From the NCBI GenBank assembly GCA_038363925.1, contig JAQQWL010000010.1, positions 930,001 through 994,000 on the forward strand: a stretch of DNA of 64,000 bases, given 5' to 3'. Source of the stretch: Apiospora phragmitis. Its lineage: Eukaryota; Ascomycota; Sordariomycetes; Amphisphaeriales; Apiosporaceae. Under the pieces are notes generated by a model. It made no database searches. It had not been told where the DNA came from and saw nothing but the letters and a program-made list of their open reading frames with translations. The position numbers and the translations under genes are program-made. This document shows positions 11,331 to 22,300 of the stretch, one piece after another; the first letter of the stretch is position 1, and every line of letters starts with the position of its first letter.

Positions 11331-12764
11331 CTTATTTTATTAACGAGCTATTTATAATATCTTAAATCGCGCGTTATAATATTAACTCGTTAAGTTTACG
11401 GCTTATTAAAAAGAGGAAAAGAAAAAGAAAACGATAATATTATTTAATTAATTATAAATTAAAAGCTAACTAGTTTATATATTAATTTATATATAGTGTT
11501 ATTAAGGGCTATCTAAATTTAAGGGTCGCCGTTACATAGGGTGACCGTAGCACCGTTAGCTAGCTTACCCCTGCAGCTGATTCTACGCTAGTTAATTAGT
11601 AAAACAGTTAATTAAAAGGGCATTAATTAGTTAATAGTTAATTAATTCGTATCTCGTAATGTTTTTTAATGTTTTAAACTAATTAATATACTTTATAAGC
11701 GAATTTATTAAATAACCGAATTTATTAAATAACCGAATTTATTACTTACGCTAACCTTATATATTTAAATATAAATTAATTTCGTTATAACGTATTTAAT
11801 ATATTTAAATTAATCGGAATTTTTATTTTTAAATATATCTATATCGTTTTAATAAGTACGCGTATTATACCCAGGCTCCCCGTAGATTCTATAGCGCCGC
11901 GGGCGCGTTTTAAGCCTTCTCGTACGACCACTACTCCGGCGCGATTTATTTTATAATTATTTATTAACGTCGCCTATTAAAACGATATAGAAAAAGTTAA
12001 AATAAATTATTATTAAATAAACTTAAAATTATTATATATATTTTATTATTATATTATTAATAAACGTTTTAATATAATAATATATATAAAAATAGTTTAT
12101 TATATTTAATAAGTTATTATTAATAAATTTATATAATTAAAGTAATTATTTTATTAAATAAAATATATAAATTTAATACTTTTTTAAAATTTATAAAACC
12201 TAATAATTAAATTATTTAATAAAAGTATATAAATATTAATTAATAAGTAAAAAAGTTTAATAAATATTATAATAATAGCGTTAATAATAAATTTTTTAAA
12301 ATAATTAATTAAAACAATTAAGAAAAATAAATTAAAAAACACGTTATTTATTATTTAAAATAATATTAAATATATTATTTCGCGTTAAAAATATTTTTTA
12401 ATTTATTAATATTAAATTATAATATTTAAACTTATTTTTTAACCTTTATTAGTCTTAAATAAAACATTAAAAAACTTTATAAAATACATTAATTAAAAGC
12501 TTTAAAATATACTAGAAATCGGGGATATTTCGGCTCGATATTAACCATATCAACCGGTTAGCAACCACTTGGATTGTTTGGTTAGTTTGCAGTACTTTCC
12601 AGCAAACCGCGGTTGGTTGATCAATATGAGGGTGTTGGTTGGTTGGTCAAAATATTGGTTGGAATGATTGGTTGAAAGGCAACACTGGATAAGGAGGAGT
12701 AACCATCGGGGCAGGAAGGAATAAACACTGGAATAGGGAGGAATAAACCCCGAAAGTTGCTTAC

Positions 12765-13449
12765 CGGATCGGTCGTCACGCGGATCTCCCTGTCGAGCAC
12801 ATCGTCCGGGCGGCACTTTGCGCAGGAAGCCCCGGCCACATGCACCGAAAATGCATCGTAGAGGGTGTCTTGGCCAGGGCCTGGCGATGCGAATTTCGGT
12901 TGCCGATGTGTGAGCTTGGAGAGGTGCGTAAGGACTTACGTCTTGCCCCCGCAGGTCATTGGCGCGGAGTTTAGACAGGGCGTTCAGAAGAATCGTGGGC
13001 GGTGCATTGAGACTGCCAGTACGCGCGATGCGGCCGCCGGGCCCCGTCTTTCCGAAATCGTACTGGACGACTCCACCATGTTGACCGGCGGGCTGGCTGA
13101 TCACAACGTCGCCGAGCCGGATGTCGACCTCGATCTCGTCGTCGAGGCGCGGGACGCCACCGCCGATGCCAACGAGGACGCCGAAGCGCAGGGACGGGAA
13201 GCTTTGCTGCATCTGACTGGCGACAGTGGCGGCCGGGTTGGTGCCCATCTGACCGGCGGGCAGACAGGCCGCCACAACGTTTTGGACGCCGATCCGGCCG
13301 AAGGAGTAGAGCTTCGATTCAGTCGCGAGGTTCGAGGGGAGGTCGGCGAACTCCTCGTCCATCATCTCGGCGGCGGCGGCCAGCTCGACGGGGAGGGCGC
13401 AGACCCAGTCAACGGTGAAGCCGCGGGTGGCAACAGCGGACTGGGCCAT
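12765..13449 (-). pseudogene. 5' half of PNP-NB-ARC NLR-like gene
   Basis: Starts at ATG 13449 and encodes the N-terminal part of a nucleoside-phosphorylase-like (PNP_UDP) domain. Visible family motifs are DWVCALPVELAAA near residue 15, GVLVGIGGGVP near residue 90, DIRLGDVVISQP and VQYDFGKTGPGG. After GQDVSPY (about 12930) the reading frame changes, with a net +1. The continuation QPKFASPGPGQDTLYDAFSVH, then a CxxC-like ASCAKC segment and REIRVTTDP, follows in another frame. No plausible intron explains the shift: the only GTAAGT donor there gives a wrong-frame join. The exon ends at 12765 with a clean GTAAGC donor. Its 3' partner starts at 1110, so the gene is split by an 11.65 kb intron full of transposons. 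Base composition of this exon is normal, with no sign of RIP. Confidence 0.85.
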
Positions 13450-14880
13450 GTCGGAAATGTGGTGTTACCAGGGACCTGCGTAACTTGTTTCAGTCTTGGT
13501 CATTTCTAGAAGAAAATGCAAGTAGTCCTAGGACGGCGGGCGCTTAACCTACATCTGCGGGGTGGTAGCCTGAACTGCGCGCAGGCTGGGGGCCAAAACA
13601 GGACACTGGCCGACCCCTCAATGACAGGTCCGCAGATCAACAGCCTTACCTTCCTGCAACCCGGCCTGTAGACGTAAAAGCCAGTTCGCGACCGCTTGCT
13701 TCGCATCTCACCGCCATGGAGACACTCATTACTTCTTCTAATATGTGGAACTTCGAGGCCTATATAAAGAGTATCATCTCTTCATTCCATTAGAACCCTC
13801 CTAATATACCCCGTCTACCAAATATTTACTTGCTCCCTCGCCTGCCACACGCAAGAGATTACAGCTTCACCACGCTAATCGCTCATCCTCATCGCCGGTG
13901 TCGTGCGTTTTGACAGACACATTCTCCAGGGGTCGGAACGTGGGTACCCACGGAGTTACCTCATGTTTACAAACACCTATTCTTTCGCTAGGGTTGTCAT
14001 AAGCAGTGGCATCTCCCACCACAGTATTCAGCTACATAGCCAGTTGGCACATTGTCTGCTCTCAAAGGCCACTCTCCAGGGAACAGCAAGAAAAGGTACA
14101 TGGATGAGAGGACCGATTCTAGAATAACATCAGCACGGTACATACCACATATCCCCTTAATGGCAAAAGCGCTGCACCTACCATACCAAAAGCAGCGTTT
14201 TCACCATCAAGCGGTCCCGTCCCACTCAAGGGGGGCGGGGCCTTGCGACCCCCAGCCCACCGAAATGGGATGAAAATAGAGATATGAGTTGCCTGATTAG
14301 GACTCTCACGTCACCAACATGCTCAGTAACCCATCCGGCTGTCGAAAAATCATGGCGGGCTTGCAGTGAATTCTTCTTCGTCACATTTAGGAGCGGAGAT
14401 CTGAAGGACAGAAAGATAAAACGAAAACATACAACACCGATGATTCCCAGGTCGTCACCGACCCTAGTACTAATTCGGCTCTCTGCTGCTTATATATGGG
14501 AGAGCGGACGGGATCCCTAGTATTCAGCAGGATATGGTCGTATGTGAAAGATTTAGTCGTTTTAGGGTATTATATATCTCACACTGCTTCCTCAAGTCGA
14601 GCTCTACGCATCTCAAGGATAGTATCTAATGGTTTGAAGGCAATATAATCCTTTAAATAACTATGGGTGAAAGAGCGACTAAGTGTATCCAGTATGGACG
14701 TAGATACAGTGGTAAGAACCCCGTCAGACAAATTTTGAAAAGTAAAACGCGTGGCAGAATAGTAGCAAAAGACCAGTGGCCATCTAGTCTTTCTCAAAAC
14801 CCCCACGAGAAATCAACACCCCGAAAAGTCAAGACTTGGCGAGAGTCGAGGAGCGAGAGGAGTGGCTCTGCCGTTTTCGT
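13450..14880. other. Intergenic region between NLR and secreted protein
   Basis: Contains the presumed NLR promoter (just above 13449) and the 3' flank of the secreted-protein gene. Both strands were read; the only open frames are short and show no recognisable domain. No RNA gene or repeat was recognised. Confidence 0.5.
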
Positions 14881-15260
14881 CTAGATCCACACACATCCGG
14901 TGCCTTGCTGGCCACAGACCATCTATACAAGTTTCATATTAGTAAGTTTTGCGTTACGCTGTTTGAATATGCATATGCATATATACACATGTAACTCTCT
15001 TTCCCTTTCTTCGTCGGGAATGACGACAGAGAAGTACTCACGACGGTGTTGCTTCCACCTCCGGGGCACGACCAGACATCGCAAGTCTCCTTCTGGCCCT
15101 CGCAGCGGCAGTTGGTCTGGCCGGTGATGTGGCCACCGTTGCAAGCGGGCAGGTTGGCCGAGCAACGAGCCTGGAGGGTGTGCTCGCCGGACGCGGCGTT
15201 GGGCATGGCGAGGACGCCAGCGGCGAGGAAAGTGATGGCGGAGATGGTGAAGAACTGCAT
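14881..15260 (-). CDS. Small cysteine-rich secreted protein, candidate effector
   Basis: Exon 1 is 15260-15042 and exon 2 is 14922-14881. The 119-nt intron (15041-14923) has a GTGAGT donor and a TATAG acceptor. The product is 86 aa with a clear signal peptide (MQFFTISAITFLAAGVLA, cleavage expected near residue 18). The mature part has eight cysteines (RC, PAC, NCRC, ETC, WSC, MVC, TGC), suggesting four disulfide bonds. Unspliced reading would give a cysteine-poor tail, whereas splicing adds the last two cysteines and ends TGCVWI, which supports the model. Size, secretion and cysteine content fit fungal effector or antimicrobial-type proteins, but I do not recognise the family. It is isolated: its nearest neighbour is the transposon-split NLR gene, and a long gene-poor region lies on the other side. 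Confidence 0.8.
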
Positions 15261-17506
15261 CTTGAAAAATAGGGATAAAAGTCTTTTGTGTGTGTTGGAG
15301 TGGGATGTGTGTTGTGGTGGATGTAGGACTGAGTTTGATGATGATGATGATGAATGGAAAGCAAAGATCGGTCATTTGCCAGGCTTTATATACTTGGACT
15401 TTTCGGTCTCGATGCCTCATTTTCATCTCAAGGCTCGCTTTACCTCTGTCATAGATGACGCTGCTGATCCGTAGGACTATGCATTTGCCCCCCTCTCCTT
15501 CACCACCATCATCACCGCCATCATCATCACCGCCATCTCTTCAAGCTTCTCGTTCACATAGGGGGGTGAGAAATCCTCCAGACGGAGATCCGAAGTTTAC
15601 TGGATGCCAAGGATGTAAGACTCAGCCTTGACCTTCCAAGCTGAGCCACCTGGTAAACATACTCCTCTTACTGGTTGCTGTAAAAGCACGCGTTGCGCAA
15701 ATGGCTTGCTGCCCATATTGAACATTGCAGTGCTGGCCAAGACAAATGCAGTATGTTGTGCTTACTATGTCGTCAAGGGGACGGCATGCCGTGTTGCCGC
15801 GATCATGATGCTGGTGCTGTCATTGGTGATAATGGATGCATATGAGCTACCAACTCGCTTGTACTCCGAATAGCACCATGGAGTATACGAAGAGTGCAGT
15901 GCAACCTTGCATCACCATTCAAGATGTCCCCTCGCTTCCGACGCTGACGGAAAAGGGGGATTGTCTGATGTCAGCTTAATCAATATACGACCCTATGACA
16001 TACCAGTACGCGAAGCTCGGAAAGTAGCAATATCAGGCAGCCAAACGCCGGTCCGGAATCAAATTGGTTTCCTGGCAGGCGCAGCACCCTGAGAGTTGTG
16101 ATAGGCAATCGGCATTCTACCGTGTATAACCAGAAGTTGACGTGTTGCGCGAAAGCCGCTCGGCCCCCAATGATCGGTCGTACAGCATGAGGCTTAGGCT
16201 GACTTGCTCGGTCTGAATCTATAGTCTTTGCTGAATAGGCTGAGTAATTGAAGTTGGAACATGACTAGTCAGCTCAGGGTAGGAGCCGGGTAAAGCTATC
16301 GGGCGGGCGAACGGTGATGGCCCGGGGAGGCGAGGTGGGGATTATGGCAACTTTGTCTTTGCAGTGAGAGCCCTGCTATGTGTCATGAATAGCGCATATG
16401 TTGCAATGGTGATACATCCACATCCCTGTCCACTATATTCCCTCCTGGTGTAACGGGGTAGGACTCACTCCGGGTTACCTTACATTATCATATGTCTTTC
16501 ATCAAGCAGTAGGATGTCAAGCATCTGCCTGCCGTGGTCAACGTATGTGGTTAATGTGGTAGGCTTGTCATTGGTTTATACGACGCTGTAACGCAAAGAG
16601 GAGGGTCAATAGGACTCTAAATAATGAGGCAGGTGGCTTGAAGCAGCTCTCGTATAGTGTCTCCCCGGTCGTAAATGACGACCAATCGGATTGAAAAGGG
16701 CCTCTAAGCGCATTTCGGCTGTGAGAACTTGTGTCGTTAAGGCACCAACACTACCACTACTATAATATATATCATACAGAGGATTCGAGACTAAAAGCCC
16801 TTGGAGTCCTTTTGGTTCACCTACCTATGCTGATCTCCTCGTTACAGTGATGATGAAAGTCTAATGGAAAGAGACCAGGCGATGGCTGACATGATTTTTC
16901 TACTTGAGGAATATAAGAAACGAAAGTTGCACCACATCATCCAATAACGATTTTCATGGCGGGATAGGAAACATGACATGTATTACAACCGGGTTACCCT
17001 TGAATCCTTCGGAAGCGTTAAAGGGGGCAGTCTAGAATCCTGCGGACTAAACTTCCGAAGACGGTAAACATATTAAAGTAAATGTAAATGCCAACACACA
17101 TGCTGAGGGGCAGAAGCAGCGTCAGCACTATATACCCTGTTCGTCTTTTTCTATCGCCTGTTGTTCTCTCTTTCATTATGGTCTAGTGATTCGGAGTCAA
17201 TAGCATTAAAACAGAAGACCCTCGCAGCGAAAAAACCACGAAAATATTGATTATAACCACATTATTCAATACCCGACGCCTGGGATCCGGGGTATGTTAC
17301 TTCACCATACGTTCATTGTCTGTTAATGTTCAGTTTCACTCTTACATGCTCCTCTAAGTACCCTTGCTCCTGAACAAACTTCATCATCCCAGAGGGAAAA
17401 AGGCAATGCCTAATCCACGCCGAGGGGTCTGTGATATGTTAGTGACAGTCCGATCATACCTCGGAAGGTTTCTTAGTTAATACTATATCTTCGGTTTTTG
17501 GATATC

Positions 17507-17568
17507 CGAGCTACCCCTATTTGCTGGTTGTATGGCATGGTGATGGTGGGTAGAATAGGGGTAGCTCG
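17507..17568. repeat. Perfect 15-bp inverted repeat (hairpin)
   Basis: Arms CGAGCTACCCCTATT (17507-17521) and AATAGGGGTAGCTCG (17554-17568) with a 32-nt loop. No gene is adjacent. It could be a foldback element remnant or a structured transcript. Confidence 0.75.
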
Positions 17569-18179
17569 TGAATCTTTTAATATATGCGATGAGCTGGTTC
17601 TTTTTCTTACTCTCATACAACGCGAAACGTTCGCTGGTTGATGCTTCCTACGAAGGGCAGAGCAGTTGTGAATACGCATATTGGCGTGCAACTGATCATG
17701 ATTGAGAACAGGGCGCCTGAGATGGCATAGTCAAACACATCGAAAGACTTTTGAACTGATGTATATAGAGTAGGGGCCACCATGTTGCCGCTATCTTGTG
17801 TCATGTGCAAGACGTGATGATTCAAGGCTGAAGGATAGGTCAATGAGAATGAGGGTGGGTATTCTGTGTGTGTATGTTGCGGATGCATCTCATGCATACC
17901 GGGGGAGGGGCAAGAACGTGGTCGTAATATTGGTATGGTTGGTGGGCTACAGACGGACCATGGCCGCATACAGGGCAGGCCGAAATGCAATTACTCCGTA
18001 ATTCAATATTGCATGGGTGGAGGTGGCTACCCCCTTGTCGTGTTGGTTGTGTACCTCAGCTCCAGCCAACAACAAAGCTTGGTTCAAACCGGAGCATCCG
18101 AAGCTCAGAAGATAAACCCGCTCCCCCATTTCTATCTGAATATTTATCATCACGGAAAGATGGACAGCAGTCTGTAAGG

Positions 18180-18670
18180 TGAGTCCAGTCGTCAAAACCG
18201 GCCACTCAATGCAATAACAGCGTCGACAGGCAGCTGTCTACTTGACCAACCAAAGAGGCCGACTGCGAAGAGGACGACGATGAGGGGATGAAGGCGACGG
18301 TGGCGGTGGTGGAGGGGCCCGGTAACCGTGGTGGTGTGGGGCAGCGGGTTGGTTACGGCGTCGGTGCCGAACGTGGGCCTAGAGCGACGAGGTGGTCCAG
18401 GAGGGGGTGTGGATCGAGGTCGGGGTCAGGCCGTTGGGGTAGGTGGTGGGCAGCAGGAAGCAGATGGAACTGTAGGAGTGGCAATGGCCGGCGGGGACGT
18501 AGTTCTTGTTCTAGGTTACCTTGGAACTAGAGCTGCTGGAGCTCTGGACGGGCAGGGATGATGAGGCATGACGAGGTTCTATAGTGCTGCTGCTGCTGCT
18601 GAAGGGGATAGGGGTCACAGTTCTATAAGTGGATATAGTCACGGTCGATATAGAAATAGTAGCTACTGCT
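18180..18670 (-). pseudogene. Possible relic of a Ser/Thr-rich (mucin-like) protein gene
   Basis: On the minus strand three frames in turn read like low-complexity extracellular protein: STYRTVTPIPFSSSSS, then TRTTSPPAIATPTVPSA and VTNPLPHTTTVTG, then STTATVAFIPSSSSSSQSAS. Stops and frame changes separate the pieces and no start is obvious. Such sequence can also arise by chance from CT-rich repeats, so this is a weak call. Confidence 0.25.
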
Positions 18671-19317
18671 ATTGAAAACCCCGGTGAACAAAGTGTCGAT
18701 AAAGCTGGTTTTGTTTAGCAATAACCCAATGCTTATCTTCAACCCCAACTCGGATAATAACTTCACGTCATGTAACATTGACCTCCTACTAGAGCCTTTT
18801 ATGGCCACGAAGTTGAGAGACCTGAGCTCGTGATGCAGTTGTACCACGCTGATAGTATCTGGTAATATTCGGCAATCAGTCAGTACTATCAAGTGGGTTC
18901 CTTCTTGCCGTCCAATACGTCTGCTCGGGAATTGGGACCCCGAGACGGCCATGCCCACCAACAGAGCGGATTACAGCAGCCAGCCATCAGTAGGTAGAAT
19001 GCCTTGTCATGAAAAATGCTACTCAGCCTTTCTCTCTACCCCTTTCTTCCCCAATAAGCCCCTTGCAGGGTTTAGTTGAGCGTTTCGGGGCCCGAAGGGA
19101 ATGATCTTGCCACATAACACTCACAGCAAAGAGGTTCATGCTTGAAGTAGGCCCTTGCATGTAACAATAGCCTAGTGGTGATACACAAGATTGACAGGCT
19201 GGCGAAAATTGGCCTTGTTAGGGGGTGCCGAATACTGGGAGCCTCCGTAGTGGTTGTTGAGATCAGCAGTCTCAGAACCAACATTACTCACTGGACTGGC
19301 CTGCTCTGATATCGTGG

Positions 19318-19340
19318 TCTGGGGTAGGGATTACCCCAGA
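19318..19340. repeat. Small perfect hairpin
   Basis: Nine-base arms TCTGGGGTA and TACCCCAGA around a 5-nt loop. No gene is adjacent and no function is assigned. Confidence 0.5.
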
Positions 19341-22300
19341 TAACACTGTTGTTTACCGGGTTGTGTCAGTGGCAGCTAACGACAGTGACAAGAGATGCTT
19401 GATCCCAGTAACCCTTATACTGGCCCCGAATTGAAACCCGTTATATCGACAACCGGGCACTTGGTAGGGTCTCATTTCATTCGGTACCACCCACATGGCT
19501 CATCCCCAGAAACCCCCAAGCCACCCCCGCAGGTTTTACAGCTCCTATCGCCGACGTTCAGTTGTGCGGCCGCAAGCGGGGGACGAGTAATTTTGCGAAG
19601 GTTGCCGTAGCTGAACAGATCCATATCCACTTATGTTAGAGATCCTTCTAACGAGATGAAGATTCGACGTTCTAGAAGGGGATGACCCTGCTTGATGAGC
19701 GAAAGATGCTGAGCGGACGGAATCCAACATTTCCGGCGCGAGCATCTCCTTTTTTATGTGATCGACAATCTACTCCTTTTTTTTAACCCTCTAGGGGTGT
19801 TGCTGTTCATTTAGACTTTTCAGGCCGTGAGGTTGATGAAGATCAGTTGTTTGAAGTTCCAGAAACGAGATGGGATTGGACGGTCGGGATTGGATGGATT
19901 GGTAGGTGGGTAAAAATCCAATCCTGTCATTCGGAGCCAAACGGAGCCGAGCCGCAGGTCGAAAAAAAAGATCACCGTTTTCTCGTGGACCCAGACTGAC
20001 TCGGAGTCTGTTTCGAGCTTCCAAGTAATTCTGCCTCCACCCGTTGAAGATCGTGGAGCTCGGGCACTCCTGCGCAATCTGGGTGCTGGGTGATTTTTCC
20101 AGACTTCTTCTCCATGTGATCTCCATGACTACTTACAACTCGCCGACTAACCAGGTCTTTTCAATTCTCGTCTTTCTTTCTAAGTAAGTATGCATGCGGT
20201 ATCCAGACGGGTGGGGGAGAAACCAAGAACACACACGCACACGACGTCGTGCTGCCATTGTCGCCCAAGGTTGCAGCGCTAGGTAACTGGATAACGGGAT
20301 CCGAACCTGTCAAACTGCCCCGCCAGCCTGCCAGCTGGGGGAGACGCGCACGCGAAACTATTCGCAATCCTCCCAGGTCGCATGCCAAGGCAAAAGAGTA
20401 TGTGGCTAACCTGCCATTGGTGGCTGGGAGGGTCTGGGGCTGGCTGGCCGCGCAAAAGATAACATCAGTGCTATTTCGCTCTCCCTCTGTAATCGTAATC
20501 AGGAGGGGCGAAAAGGACCCCCATTCACGAAAACGGCTCTCCGGGAACCTCCCAGCCCGACTTTACTCCGCCTCATGCCCGGGAACATGCCTACGCGGGA
20601 TTTGAAGCCGGGACAACAACGGAAACTTCATCTTCATCAATCAGGAACACGTGATGGACAAGAGATAGGGTACACGCACACGCCGACAAGGAAGCTCTCG
20701 ACACATTAGCTCCGATGGAGGGGCATGCGATGTTTGGATGATGTTGTGTGACGGACAACGCAGTTTAGTTCGGTTTCGAAATTAGCACAGTAATAAGACT
20801 GGATAATGAATATGTTAATTAGACGGATCATCCATGAGCGAGGACGCCCACCCGTCGCAATGGTTCACTAACGGCGTCGGAAAACCAGACAACGGGGATG
20901 CCTGCCGGCTACAGCTGCTGTCTTGTTTGGCTCGTCGCTTGAGGCTCCGATTGGTGGTGGGACGGGAGTGGGACGAGCGCCTGAAGCGGCATGACGTAGC
21001 AAAGCGCTAGTAGGGTTTTCGATGTTTCTCATCTCTGTGACAGTGTTATTAGTGTTAGTGTTAGTGTGGTGGTGGTGGTCGTTGGTGGTGTCCTATTTCT
21101 GTTTACAACGACAATGCGCGCGCACGACTGGTCTCGGGAGCTGAGCTGGCATTGATCTTCGATCTTCTCTCTCGCAGATGAGAGCTTGTGCGCGCGCTAT
21201 GTGGTCGAAGGGTTCTGAAATGGTCCGAAAACCCTGAGGACCCTGAATGAGTGAGACCCTGCGCCCAAACAGTTGCGCGTCGATGCTGTCATTACCGCAT
21301 TGGTGGCAAGATAGAGAACCGGTGATGATGGTGTCGATGATGCTACCGATGAATAAACATAGAAACACTAGCGCCGTAGCAAATCAATCTGATCTTTCGT
21401 ATTTCGATTGGATGGAGAGATCGTAAGCTAGTCAGCTGCCCCCTATGGCACCAACAAAGTCGACTGTTGTGTGTTCTCGAGGTGGTAGTCCGTCTCCAGT
21501 TCTCTCTCCGCCAGTGCCCAGTCAGCACCTTGATTGAAATAGGTAGGCCTTCCCACCCCTTCCGCTATCGAATAGAAAAGTGTGCCCGCCTTTTAGCCCA
21601 CTGCATCATGCTATTGCGCGTCCCGTATGTGACCAGAACCGAATCATAACGGCGCCATGTGCTGAAAACCTGCTGCCAAGCGGCCCCCCCAGATTGGTTG
21701 GTCGGAGGGACAGCAATTAGGTGTGCACGCAACCGCCGTCATAGGCCCGCCAGCTGGCTGCTTGCTACTGCGGGTAGTGAGGTGGTAGGTGGTAGCCCGT
21801 CAGCATGCACCGCACCTAATTGATATCATTCCCCCGCGTTTGTCTACTGTCGAAGGACGCCCCCCTCCCCCCTCCCCCCAAAACTGGCGCTGTACGGAGA
21901 GGTATCGCCAGCCTCTCTCGTCCCAAACTCTGGAGATGCGGAGGTTAGTAGGAAGAAAAAAGAAAGAAACCAAAAGTCCCATGCTGTGAATCCGTACCTG
22001 ACAACGAATGCATACCCCGGGGTCTTGTTCTAAATTCTGCCCAACCACGAACGATAATGTTACCATAGCATTACTCAGGAAAGCCCCCTTGTACGCGCAC
22101 TTCCTCAGCGGAGCTGCGGAGCCCAAGGGTAGCCCTCCTGCCGATCTCTCATCTCATCAAGCAGTAGCTGTGTTTTGATTCCGACTGCAACGTAGCTACT
22201 TGTTTAAGAAACCCTCCGAGTATGTATGTATGGCCCAACGGGAGAGTTCGTGTCCACTGTCCGGGCATCGTTGTCGTCGTCGACTCCGTCCCGGGCAGCC

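Larger units (their letters stand above)
1335..11565 (-). mobile_element. Fot1/Pot2-like (pogo, Tc1-mariner) DNA transposon, RIP-mutated, inserted in the hAT
   Basis: Inverted repeats of 43 bp (1335-1377 and 11523-11565) start AGCYAGCTAACGGTGC and differ at only a few positions. The element is flanked by the TA duplication typical of Tc1-mariner (1333-1334, 11566-11567). Removing the full LTR element and the solo LTR with their duplications leaves about 1.86 kb, the size known for Pot2-class elements with 43-bp inverted repeats. The minus strand of about 3300-2650 still shows a mutated pogo-type DDE transposase: FNIDK, GRALPPLIIFKG, a WTNKELA-like segment, NEVFIPYIK, LILDGYASYVNENF. Stops created by C-to-T and G-to-A changes interrupt it many times. 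Confidence 0.85.
1279..12687. mobile_element. hAT-type non-autonomous DNA transposon (outermost nest level)
   Basis: Terminal inverted repeats begin CAGTGTTGCC at both ends and continue imperfectly (left 1279-1309, right 12687-12657). They are flanked by a perfect 8-bp target duplication GATAAGGA (1271-1278 and 12688-12695). A CAG start with an 8-bp duplication is diagnostic of the hAT superfamily. Subtracting the inserted Pot2-like element leaves only about 1.18 kb (1279-1334 plus 11568-12687), too short for a hAT transposase, so it is non-autonomous or internally deleted. Its right interior (11568-12540) is strongly AT-rich and includes a 17-bp tandem repeat (GAATTTATTAAATAACC-like, about 11702-11748). 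The last 150 bp are unmutated. Confidence 0.85.
1111..12764 (-). other. 11.65-kb NLR intron bloated by nested transposons
   Basis: Donor GTAAGC (12764-12759) and acceptor ATAG (1114-1111) join the two NLR halves in phase 0. Removing the hAT element and one copy of its 8-bp target duplication leaves an ancestral intron of about 237 nt. The remaining intron sequence (1111-1278 and 12688-12764) is not AT-rich. It contains several imperfect copies of a motif of about 20 nt resembling TTTATTCCTCCTTATTCCA on the minus strand. Whether an intron of this size is still spliced cannot be told from sequence. Confidence 0.75.

Noticed and set aside
12876..12934. A 59-nt intron (GTAAGT...GCCAG) to explain the frame change in the NLR 5' half
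   Set aside because: The join gives the wrong frame for the conserved GQDTLYDAF segment and removes the conserved QPKFASPG sequence.
18623..18961. Minus-strand open frame of 112 codons
   Set aside because: No ATG-anchored context, no homology recognised, unusual composition; likely chance.
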